A stretch of DNA of 20,738 nucleotides from a virus: IMG/VR virus record IMGVR_UViG_3300020438_000348, positions 1-20,738 of that record. One strand, written 5' to 3'. Below the pieces are notes generated by a model. It saw only the letters and a list, made by a program, of their open reading frames with translations. It was not told the origin of the DNA and ran no database searches. The translations under genes were made by a program, and so were the position numbers. The first letter of the stretch is position 1, and each line of letters begins with the position of its first letter. Below, piece by piece: positions 11,082 to 20,000 of the stretch.

Positions 11082-12358
11082 TGTTAGGTCCTATAATCAT
11101 AAAACAAGTAGTAAAACTAGCAAAAGGAACCGCTAGGTTTGATGCTATGGCCAATGATATGATAGCTAAATTTGAATTAGGATGTCCCCCTAAAGGAGAA
11201 CTTGAGAGAATAATCCAACAAAAAAATACAATAGTATCTGCTTTATCACAAGTATCGGGTGTTATTAATACTATTACTAAAATAGGCACCACATTAGATG
11301 GAATACTAACAGGTTTAAATATAGCGGTTAATGTTATAAAATTTTTACCCCTACCTCTACCTCCCTTTAGTCCTGCATTATTAGCAACAGGCCCTGCGGC
11401 TGCTGCAGATACTTTAGGAGATTTAGTAAAAGCAGGAAAAGGTGCGGTTTCAATTATACCTAATGCTTTAAAGCAAATAGCAGATGGAATAAATAAATTA
11501 ATAGCTAAATTAAATACTATTGATGGTTTATTAAATCCTTGTTTAGCAGAAGCAGGTTTAGATGGTTCTATAAATAGTGATGATTTAAGTAATTTATTAA
11601 ATACAACAGGTGCTAATTCTGATTCAGCGGTTAACCAAGCAACAGAAGCAGATTTATTAGCCCAATTACAGCCTAACTCTAATGATCCCTTATTTTATAA
11701 AGGTTACAAATTAGAAATTCAAAATGATCCTCAAAATGAATATTCATTTGCTTCTAGAAGAATTAAAGGTAAAGAAGGAATATCAGGAGTTGAAATTTAT
11801 AACCAACCAACTCAATCTTTCTCTTATTCTTCATCAGTTCAAGTATTAATTGATGAAATTAAGTTTAGGATAGACTTGCAACCCGCAAATCCAATATTAC
11901 TTAATGCAATTGCTAGTGGTAATCTAACAGACGAACAAATAGAAGATTTAGGTTTTGATCCAAGTTCTACTTCTGGAGGAACAGATACTTCATCTTCAGG
12001 AGGATTTGATACAGGACAGGGTCCAAACAGGTTTTTAGCTGCTTCTACTGTAGTGCCCTCTTTCCCAAATGTATCAGGTAAAGCACTTGTAACAACTCTA
12101 CCAGCAAAAGCTAAAATTACTATAAATGGGGGGAGAGGTACTGTTGGAGGTAATAAATGTTACACAACCGTAACTTTTGTTGCAACTTTAATTGGAGGAG
12201 GACCTAATGATAAAGTTTCAATAGTAAATAAAAAAGTAATCCAAAAAACTTCAATAACCACAGTTAATTTTTTAAAAAAAGGTAAATATGCTTATAATTT
12301 AAAGATAACAAGTCTTAGAGGTACTGACCCAAATAAAGCAAGTGTAGAATTTATATAA
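11081..12358 (+). CDS. Probable tail structural protein, Ig-like C-terminus
   Basis: A 425-residue protein of likely structural role. Residues about 45-165 form long Gly/Ala/Ile-rich amphipathic helices with a Pro-rich turn (LPLPLPPFSP). Around 205-275 is a mixed segment with YKGYKLEIQNDPQNEYSF and VQVLIDEIKFRID, which resembles structural proteins I recall from marine T4-like phages. A Gly/Ser/Thr-rich linker (about 295-320) leads to an all-beta C-terminal domain (about 330-425) with Ig-like strand spacing. Its function in the baseplate is unknown. It is coupled by TAATG to the spike gene, which suggests stoichiometric assembly with the spike or hub. Confidence 0.7.
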   Translation: MLGPIIIKQVVKLAKGTARFDAMANDMIAKFELGCPPKGELERIIQQKNTIVSALSQVSGVINTITKIGTTLDGILTGLNIAVNVIKFLPLPLPPFSPALLATGPAAAADTLGDLVKAGKGAVSIIPNALKQIADGINKLIAKLNTIDGLLNPCLAEAGLDGSINSDDLSNLLNTTGANSDSAVNQATEADLLAQLQPNSNDPLFYKGYKLEIQNDPQNEYSFASRRIKGKEGISGVEIYNQPTQSFSYSSSVQVLIDEIKFRIDLQPANPILLNAIASGNLTDEQIEDLGFDPSSTSGGTDTSSSGGFDTGQGPNRFLAASTVVPSFPNVSGKALVTTLPAKAKITINGGRGTVGGNKCYTTVTFVATLIGGGPNDKVSIVNKKVIQKTSITTVNFLKKGKYAYNLKITSLRGTDPNKASVEFI

Positions 12359-12375
12359 AAAAACATAATAATTTA

Positions 12376-12383
12376 ATATTTAT
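12376..12383 (+). promoter_or_regulatory. Late-type motif before gene at 12392
   Basis: TTAATATTTATAAG lies eight bases before the ATG at 12392, in the only real gap (33 bases) in the first part of the baseplate operon. There is no TTG at the host spacing. The short distance to the ATG leaves a translational role possible. Confidence 0.4.
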
Positions 12384-12391
12384 AAGAAAAA

Positions 12392-12724
12392 ATGAAGTCC
12401 ACAGAATTAAAAAAGATGATAAAAGAAGCCGTAAAGGAAGCAATCCAAGAAGAACTTAAAGAAGTTCTTTTAGAGGCTGTACGATCTCCAAAACAATCCC
12501 TGCCTTCACCAGTTGTAGAAAGTAAACAACCAATGGTACAAAGTAAATCATTAGCTGATAAAAGAAATTTGTATGAACAGGCGTTAGGAGAAACTCAAAT
12601 GAATTTTACTTCAAAAGATGTCCCTGGAAATTTTAACCCTCAAGCAGGTTATGATTCCGCAAATGGAACTTTACCACAAGGTGAATTAGGGTTAGATCAA
12701 ATAGCAAATTTTATACCTAGATAA
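12392..12724 (+). CDS. Small baseplate-region protein, 110 residues
   Basis: The first 30 residues are a charged helix (LKKMIKEAVKEAIQEELKEV), followed by a Pro/Ser/Gln-rich, probably disordered middle and a C-terminal segment with FNPQAGYDSANGTLPQGELG. No family is recognised. It has its own late-type motif and a TAATG overlap with the gp25-like gene, so it is translated together with the wedge genes. It may be a minor wedge component or assembly factor; this is inferred only from position. Confidence 0.72.
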   Translation: MKSTELKKMIKEAVKEAIQEELKEVLLEAVRSPKQSLPSPVVESKQPMVQSKSLADKRNLYEQALGETQMNFTSKDVPGNFNPQAGYDSANGTLPQGELGLDQIANFIPR

Positions 12725-13131
12725 TGGCTCAAATTATTTCAAATAAAAACCCTATTGATTTAGAAAAAAGAAAAGCTATTGGTTTTGGTTTTCCTTTAAA
12801 TGCAAATGCTGTGTTTAGACCAACTTATCAAACAAAAGACCAAATTCAAGCAGATTTAATAAATTTTTGTTTAACTAATACTGGAGAGAGGGTTTTTAAT
12901 CCAAATTTTGGTTTAGATTTAAGGGCTCTTTTATTTGAAAATGTAACTAATTCAACTTTAGATCAAATGAAAGAAATAGTATCTACAGGAATTAATAATA
13001 GTTTTCCTCAAATTGAAATAAAACAATTAGAATTCATTAATGACTCAGATTTTAATACAATTAACTTTATATTAAGTTATATAATTAATCCTTTTGGTAT
13101 AGAAGATGAACTAAATATAGAACTACAATAA
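12724..13131 (+). CDS. gp25/gpW-like baseplate wedge protein
   Basis: A 135-residue protein of the gp25 (GPW_gp25, lysozyme-like) family, a core subunit of contractile-tail baseplate wedges. The family signature is visible in the central part: IQADLINFCLTNTGERVFNPNFG (about 41-63, in two segments), then LDLRALLFEN and the helix TLDQMKEIVSTGI, then paired strands ending ELNIELQ. Length is close to the usual 120-140. Known homologues are structural and not enzymatic. It lies directly before the gp6/gpJ-like gene with TAATG overlaps on both sides, the standard arrangement in P2-like and other myoviruses. Confidence 0.92.
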   Translation: MAQIISNKNPIDLEKRKAIGFGFPLNANAVFRPTYQTKDQIQADLINFCLTNTGERVFNPNFGLDLRALLFENVTNSTLDQMKEIVSTGINNSFPQIEIKQLEFINDSDFNTINFILSYIINPFGIEDELNIELQ

Positions 13132-14993
13132 TGGCTGAATTAGATAGAGACATAAGATATATTGACAGGAATTTTAACACAATAAAAAATTCATTAGTAG
13201 ATTATACTAAAGCATACTTTCCTAACACTTATAACGATTTCACCCCAGAATCAACAGGAATGTTATTTATGGAAATGACATCATACGTTGGTGATGTTTT
13301 ATCTTTTTACTTAGATAACCAAATACAAGAAACTTTCATACAATTCGCTAGACAAACAGATAACTTGTTTAATATCGCATATATGTTAGGATATACGCCT
13401 AAAGTTACTACGGTAGCGTCTGTAGATGTTGACTTATATCAAACAGTACCTGCTAAATTAGTAGGTAATGAAAATGTCCCTGATATGGATTATTGTGTCA
13501 CTCTTCCAGAGAATACCACAGTAAATAGTCCTACAAATGCTGGTTTAACCTTTTTAATAGAAGACGTATGTGATTTTTCAGTTTCTAGTTCTATGGATCC
13601 TACTATGACTACTATATATGAAGTAGCAGGAGATCAACCAACATCTTTCCTTTTAAAGAAAACCAGAAAAGCAATATCTGCTACTATTCGTACTATTAAT
13701 TTTACATTTGCAAGAGCAGAAAAATTCAAAACAGTTGAAATTATAGGTAATAATATTATAGGAATTTTAGATTGTTTTGATACTAATGATAATGAGTGGC
13801 ATGAAGTGCCCAATCTAGCTCAAAGTGTAATAATGGATACTATTAGAAATACCAATCCAAATGATCCAAACTACTCAGATGACTTAGATGCTTCCTACCT
13901 ACTTAGAACTAAAGAAATACAAAGAAGATTTGTTTCAAGATTTACAGCTGAAAATACACTGCAATTACAATTTGGAGCAGGTTCAACAGGTTTAACAACA
14001 GAAGAAATTATTCCTAATCCTGATAATGTAGGTTTAGGTTTACCCTTTGAAAAAACCAAATTAACAACAGCTTTTTCACCTACAAACTTTGTATTTACAG
14101 ATACTTATGGTTTAGCTCCTTATAATACTACTTTAACTGTTAGATATTTAACTGGGGGGGGTATTATTTCCAACGTAGAAGCAGGTACTTTAACTCAAGT
14201 AAATGATAATGGTATTAAATTTAATAATCCAAATTTAGCAAACACATCCTTAGCTAATACTTCTTACCAATCTATAGCAGCAAATAATGTTTTAGCCGCA
14301 GATGGAGGTCAAGATGGAGATACAATAGAAGAATTAAGACAAAATGCATTAGGTAACTTTCAAAACCAATTAAGAACAGTTACTAAAGAAGATTACATGA
14401 TTAGAGCTTTATCTATGCCTGCTAATTTAGGGGTTATAGCAAAAGCATATTCACAACCTGCTAAAATATCACAATATCAACCAGGAGAATTGCCAACAAT
14501 ATTAGATTTATATGTTTTATCTTATGATAATCAAAAGAAATTAAGAACTGCATCACAAGCATTAAAACGTAATCTACAAACTTATCTATCCCAATATAGA
14601 ATGATTAATGATGCTATTAAAATTAAAGATGCATTCGTTGTTAATATTGGAATAGAATTTGAAATTATAGTATTGCCTAATTCTAATAATAATGAAGTAT
14701 TAACAAAGTGTATCGATGCTCTTACTGCATATTTCCATACAGATAAATGGCAAATAAACCAACCTATTATTATTAAAGAATTATTTGTTTTACTTGATAA
14801 AATAGTAGGAGTACAAACTGTACAGGATGTAAGAATTATTAATAAAGCAGGTTCTGTAATGGGGTATAGTGATTATGCTTATGATGTGTATGGGGCAACA
14901 TATAAACGTGTTGTTTACCCATCAATAGATCCAATGGTATTTGAACTAAAATTCCCAAATACAGATATTAAAGGTAGAGTTGTTCCACTATAA
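13131..14993 (+). CDS. gp6/gpJ-like baseplate wedge protein
   Basis: A 620-residue baseplate J / gp6-like wedge protein, which dimerises to form the inner ring around the hub. The N-terminus has the expected start with STGMLFMEMTSYVGDVLSFYLDN (about 44-66, in two parts) and FARQTDNLFNIAYMLGYTPK. The J-like centre has GGQDGDTIEELRQNAL (about 390-405) followed by TVTKEDYMIRALSMP, the conserved pattern of the family. The C-terminal region has long mixed strands ending in KGRVVPL. It is larger than P2 gpJ (about 300) and close to T4 gp6 (about 660). It follows gp25 with a TAATG overlap. Confidence 0.92.
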   Translation: MAELDRDIRYIDRNFNTIKNSLVDYTKAYFPNTYNDFTPESTGMLFMEMTSYVGDVLSFYLDNQIQETFIQFARQTDNLFNIAYMLGYTPKVTTVASVDVDLYQTVPAKLVGNENVPDMDYCVTLPENTTVNSPTNAGLTFLIEDVCDFSVSSSMDPTMTTIYEVAGDQPTSFLLKKTRKAISATIRTINFTFARAEKFKTVEIIGNNIIGILDCFDTNDNEWHEVPNLAQSVIMDTIRNTNPNDPNYSDDLDASYLLRTKEIQRRFVSRFTAENTLQLQFGAGSTGLTTEEIIPNPDNVGLGLPFEKTKLTTAFSPTNFVFTDTYGLAPYNTTLTVRYLTGGGIISNVEAGTLTQVNDNGIKFNNPNLANTSLANTSYQSIAANNVLAADGGQDGDTIEELRQNALGNFQNQLRTVTKEDYMIRALSMPANLGVIAKAYSQPAKISQYQPGELPTILDLYVLSYDNQKKLRTASQALKRNLQTYLSQYRMINDAIKIKDAFVVNIGIEFEIIVLPNSNNNEVLTKCIDALTAYFHTDKWQINQPIIIKELFVLLDKIVGVQTVQDVRIINKAGSVMGYSDYAYDVYGATYKRVVYPSIDPMVFELKFPNTDIKGRVVPL

Positions 14994-15003
14994 TAAATAA
15001 ATT

Positions 15004-15534
15004 ATGAGTTTAAAAAATTCTTTAAATAAAACAAATTTAGATGTAGAAAATTCTAATCCACAGGGGGGACCAATTGGTTATGGAGACCTTGATAATAATT
15101 TTGTACATAAATATAGCCCATCAAATACTTATTTAGATATAGTAACACGTGGAGGGGATGGATCAGGTAATATAAGCCCTAATAGAAGTCCTATAAGTGA
15201 ATTTGGAATAGAAGATACAAATCTACAACCAGGTAATATATTTGAAATTTCTTCATTAGATACTACATCAGATTTAGCTGGTGTGAAACAAGGCACTAAT
15301 GGTGGTCCTAATAGGTTTAATAATAATAGATTTAGTACTGTAGGTGCTGGAGATGGTATATATACTAATTTTAAGGCTTCAACTTCACCTACATCTCCCT
15401 CACCTAGTAAAGGGGTACCTATTAAAACAAAAAATGGTAAAGATTCAAAATCATTATTAAGTGCTTATTCTTCTGAAAATACTTATATTGAATCTATAAA
15501 TAAATTTAAAACCGAAAATAACGATAAAGTATAA
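15004..15534 (+). CDS. Unknown low-complexity structural-region protein
   Basis: A 176-residue protein rich in Asn, Ser, Gly, Thr and Pro, likely extended or partly disordered. It has no signal peptide. It contains GGPNRFNNNRFSTVGAGDGI (about 99-118), Gly-rich turns, and a charged C-terminus. It begins ten bases after the gp6-like gene and ends three bases before the next start, so it belongs to the baseplate operon. It may be a linker or adaptor of the wedge, as inferred from position. Family unknown. Confidence 0.72.
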   Translation: MSLKNSLNKTNLDVENSNPQGGPIGYGDLDNNFVHKYSPSNTYLDIVTRGGDGSGNISPNRSPISEFGIEDTNLQPGNIFEISSLDTTSDLAGVKQGTNGGPNRFNNNRFSTVGAGDGIYTNFKASTSPTSPSPSKGVPIKTKNGKDSKSLLSAYSSENTYIESINKFKTENNDKV

Positions 15535-15537
15535 AAC

Positions 15538-16668
15538 ATGGCTGTATATAAATTATTCCCAACAAAAGATGCTTCTATATATACCCAAAATGTAGAAATG
15601 AATACTGGATTAGATGAAATCCTAGAAGCTTCTACTTATTTAATTAATAATGACCCTTACATTAGTAGATATTTAATAAAATTTTCAACAGATGAAATAT
15701 CTGATGTTTTTACTACAAAAATAAAAGATAAACCTTATCAAATTAATTTAATAAACTATTTAGCTTTAGCTGAAGGTTTAAATAGAGAAACAGAATTATA
15801 TTTCTACCCTGTATCTGGTAGTTGGGATATGGGAACAGGACAATATTTAAATTCTCCATCCACAACAAATGGAGTTAGTTGGAAAAAACAAACAGTAATT
15901 AATAATTGGAATACTGCTTCTTTTGGGCAATATGCAACTGCTTCTTTTGATACAATACCTGGAGGAGGAACATGGTATACGGGCTCAAATTTAGGTTTAG
16001 ATGTAGTTTCTACTAAATCTTTTAATTATTACACAGATAAAGATATTGATGTTGATGTGACTAATACAATTAAAACTTGGTACAGTAATTCAATAGACAG
16101 TAATGATGGTTTTCCTAACGAAGGATTTTTAGTAAAACAAAATAAAGAAAACGAATCAAACGTTACTCCAGATAATAACCATAAATTAAGATATTTTAGT
16201 ATTGATACTAACACAATATATCCTCCTTCCTTAGAATGTAAATGGGATGACTCAGCATTCAATACAGGATCATCTACTAATAAAGTATTAACCCAATCCG
16301 AAACTTTTATTTCAGTATACAACAATGAAGAATTTTACTACCCTGAAAGTATAGCAAGGTTTAGATTTGCGGCTATACCAAAATACCCAGATAGAACATT
16401 TATAACAGCTTCTTATTATGGGGAAAATTATTATTTGCCAGAAAATGTTTCTTTATATGCAGTTAAAGATACTGAAACAAATGAATATGTAATAGATTTT
16501 GATTCTAATTTTACAAAAATAAGTGCAGATTCTACATCGAGTTATTTTGATCTTTACATGAATGGTTTGGAGCCCGAAAGATATTATACTATATTAGTAC
16601 AATCTAAAATAGGTTCTGCAACAAAGGTTTTTGATGAAGGTATTAATTTTAAAGTAATTAACCCATGA
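15538..16668 (+). CDS. Structural protein with DNRLRE-like domain
   Basis: A 376-residue, mostly beta protein. Residues about 1-230 resemble DNRLRE (CBM96-like) beta-sandwich domains: an opening FPTKDASIY strand, a YISRYLIKF strand (about 41-49), and a later VDVTNTIKTWY segment, the pattern by which such domains keep a conserved Trp-containing helix. Similar domains often sit in extracellular binding proteins, so this may be an adhesin-like or wedge-linked protein; sugar binding is not shown. Residues about 260-376 form a second beta region, perhaps fibronectin-like (LEPERYYTILVQSKIG). The gene overlaps the next one by ATGA. Confidence 0.68.
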   Translation: MAVYKLFPTKDASIYTQNVEMNTGLDEILEASTYLINNDPYISRYLIKFSTDEISDVFTTKIKDKPYQINLINYLALAEGLNRETELYFYPVSGSWDMGTGQYLNSPSTTNGVSWKKQTVINNWNTASFGQYATASFDTIPGGGTWYTGSNLGLDVVSTKSFNYYTDKDIDVDVTNTIKTWYSNSIDSNDGFPNEGFLVKQNKENESNVTPDNNHKLRYFSIDTNTIYPPSLECKWDDSAFNTGSSTNKVLTQSETFISVYNNEEFYYPESIARFRFAAIPKYPDRTFITASYYGENYYLPENVSLYAVKDTETNEYVIDFDSNFTKISADSTSSYFDLYMNGLEPERYYTILVQSKIGSATKVFDEGINFKVINP

Positions 16669-17051
16669 AAATACAAGCTGAATTAAATAGACAAGTCTTT
16701 GATAAGAAAAAATTTGAAGAAACCATTAATACCGGTTTTACCCAATTAGATACTGGGGAGGATAATGGGTTTTTTGATATTAATTTAGCTACTTTAGAGG
16801 ATTTTTGGACATTATATGAAAAATTCTTTTATGACATACCTAAATTGGGGTTAATAAATTCACATGAATATTTAGCTAAGGAAAGTGCTGCATATGCTGG
16901 ATCAGATACTATAAATGATGAAATACAAGCTTTATTAGATGAAATAGCAGAATTAAGAGAAGAAAATTTACAATTAAGAGAAAATGAATTAAATACTTCA
17001 TTAGCGGATGCTGGAGTAAGTCAACAAATCTCATTAAGTAGTGGTACATAA
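16665..17051 (+). CDS. Small protein with C-terminal coiled coil
   Basis: A 128-residue acidic protein. The N-terminal ~70 residues look folded (GFFDINLATLEDFWTLYEKF, DIPKLGLINSHEYLAKES). A coiled coil follows (IQALLDEIAELREENLQLRE, about 88-107), then a Ser-rich tail. It overlaps the previous stop (ATGA) and is followed by an AT-rich gap and a very large gene. A wedge or fibre connector is possible from position only; I do not recognise the family. Confidence 0.75.
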   Translation: MKIQAELNRQVFDKKKFEETINTGFTQLDTGEDNGFFDINLATLEDFWTLYEKFFYDIPKLGLINSHEYLAKESAAYAGSDTINDEIQALLDEIAELREENLQLRENELNTSLADAGVSQQISLSSGT

Positions 17052-17052
17052 T

Positions 17053-17060
17053 ATATTTAA
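17053..17060 (+). promoter_or_regulatory. Late-type motif variant before large tail gene
   Basis: TAATATATTTAA: the core reads ATATTTAA instead of ATATTTAT, nine bases before the ATG at 17070 and just after the previous stop. No TTG at host spacing. This is the weakest of the set because the surrounding gap is AT-rich. Confidence 0.3.
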
Positions 17061-17069
17061 AAGTTAAGC

Positions 17070-20000
17070 ATGCCAGAAGTAAGTGAAAGTACTGAAATAT
17101 TAAATTTAAACCCCTCCCAAGATTTATTTAAAAGAGGGTATGATAATGGGACTTTATATACAGTTTATAATTTTATAAACCATGAACTAAAATCATCCCC
17201 TACAGATACTTATTTCCTTTCAGAAATATCATCTGATAGGACTGAAGTAAGGTTAAGTAACAATTTTCTTTCTAATGAAGAGATTGAAACTTCATATAAA
17301 GAATTTAAAGAAAGATTAGAATCTACTGATTATTTCGATGAATTTTATATTGCATTTGAAGGGAATAATTATAATATTGGTGTTAATTGTTTTTTAGATA
17401 CATCAAAAGAAAAATATACTGTTTTAGTTAAATTATATGATGCTTTACCCAATGCTTTTAAATTAAAAGATGAAGTTTATATTGTAACCAAAACAGCAGA
17501 ATCTAAAGCGTATAAAATAAATCAAGATTCTTCTAATCCTTCAACAGATAGTATTAACCCTAGTATTTTATTTGATGACGGTTTTGAGTTAGATAATCAA
17601 GCTATTATCCCAAATGAAGAAATTACAAGTACTTTTACACCTGATAAAAATAGTATAGAACTTTACATTTATGATGTAAATTTTGGTTTACTAACATCAG
17701 ATACTAATTTTACAGATTTTACAATAACAGGCCCAGGACTAATTGATAGCGATGCTGGTACAGGGGTATGTTCATTAGGACCTCAATTTACCACTCAAGA
17801 AGCATGTACTTCTGCTGGGGGTACCTGGACTTCTACAAATGGTGGAACTTGTTCATTAGGACCTCAATTCCAAACTGAAACAGAATGTACTGAAGCAGGA
17901 GGTATTTGGACTTCAAATAATGAATCTGCAAATGGAGCATGTTCATTAGGACCAGAGTATCCTACTAAACAAGCTTGTGAAGCTGCAGGGGGATTATGGA
18001 CCCCAAGTAATGGAGTATGTTCATTAGGACCACAATATACAACTCAAGCTGCATGTCAAGCTGCGGGCGGAATGTGGTCGTCCAATAGACCCGGTGTCTG
18101 TACGTTAGGACCGCAGTATACCACACAATACGCGTGTATAACCGCAGGAGGTATATGGCATAATAGTGAAATTTATGGTGATGCTACTTTCTTAAGAGGA
18201 CCTAATACTAATTTAGAGATAAAAGATTTTGTTAATAATTCTACAGTATATAAAACAAAAAATGAATTAGTTAACACCCCATCAACTGCATCTAAAAATA
18301 ACTTAGATTATTATTTAAATCAAAGAGGTGTTACAATCACCCCAGATTATTCTAAATTTAATGAATTTGTTAATTTTTCATCGGCAAAACAAAGATTAAA
18401 AAACTTTTATTATAAAGTTCAACAAATTGAAGCTTATGAAGATGAATTAAATATTTTAAATTCTATAAGTGGATCAACCTCATCATCTTTAACAGTAACA
18501 TCAAATCAATCTTCTATTGAAGGTCATATCACGAATTTAATTAAAAATTTTGATGGGTATGAATATTATCTTTATTATGTAGATGAGCCTTCATCATACC
18601 CAAAAACAGGATCTAAATTTCCATATGAATTAAAAGACACAGACTCAACAGATGTTTTAACTTGGCTGGGTAGTGATGATGAGAATAGTCAATATTATGG
18701 GGGTCAAATATTAAGTGCTTCTTTTTACGATCAAGATAATCAAAATTGGTTATTTTACACTATACCTGAATTTATTAGGGAGAATGAAGAAAATGATAAT
18801 TATCTTACTTTTTGTAATATGGTTGGTCAATCTTTTGACGAAATCTGGCTCTATACAAAAGCAGTCAGTCAAAAATCAAATACAACTAACCAATTAGATA
18901 AAGGTGTTCCTTTAGACTTAGCTCAATCAACTATTGAAGGTTTAGGATATCAAGGATTTGGAAATAACTATAATAATCAAGATAACTACATAGGTTTAAC
19001 AGGTGAAGATAATGGTAGTTTTGTCCCTCCTACTGGAAGTGAATTAATAAAAAATTATATAGCTATTAATGGTGGTTCTGTAATTAATTATTGGGAAGAT
19101 AATTATTCATTTACAGGATATGTAGAAGAATTTATTGAAGAAGGATTCCCTTATGCTATAGATAGAGTAAGTAAAGAAATTTATAAACGTCTTTACCACA
19201 ACATGGCTTACCTTGTTAAGAAAAAAGGTACAACAGCAGGATTAAGGCAGCTTATCAATATATGGGGTATACCCAGTACAATATTAAGAATAAATGAATT
19301 TGGAGGTAAAGATAAAGATAATTCTGATGATTATGATCTATGGTATAATAGATATAGTTATGCCTACACTCCTGTAGGAACACAACTATTTCCAAGTGCA
19401 TCAATGCAAATTCCATGGGTGCCTTTATTAAGAAATAAAATAGCAGATAATGCTAATATAGTACCTGATGGAATTTCATTTAGGTTTAAAACTCAAGGTA
19501 TTCCTAAAGATGATAATAGAGGTACTTATTATACTCAATCATTATTAGTTAAAAAATCAGATGATGATCCTAATAATACTGAGGTAGATTTTGGCATTAC
19601 TTTAACATACGAACCTCAAGTAACAGGTTCATATCCTGGAGCTGCACCTAATGAATATAACAAATATGGTACACTTCAATTTTATATCTCTGGTTCAACT
19701 GTTGGATCAGGTAATGGTAGTTATTTTACAGGTTCTAATGGTGGTATTTATTTACCATTTTTTGATGAAGGTTGGTGGACAATTTCTTTATCAAGAGATT
19801 TTCATGCATCAACTAATGTTAACACAAATAATACCCAATACACCTTAAGAGCTGCAAATAATATATATAATGGAGATGATGGAGATAGAATAGGATTCAC
19901 AGGAACCTCAACAGCAAGCGCTCAAACTGTAAATTTATATGGTCAAGGTTTATATGGTCATGCTTTATATGGTCCTGGTATTTCATATGCTAATGTAAAT

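Noticed and set aside
17769-18158. CRISPR-like array
   Set aside because: The spaced repeats are in frame within a protein and encode a Cys-rich motif with diverged codons, not identical DNA repeats with unique spacers.
18715-19848. Two + strand ORFs of 60 and 65 codons within the large tail gene
   Set aside because: They lie in another frame of an uninterrupted 1223-codon frame with recognisable domains.
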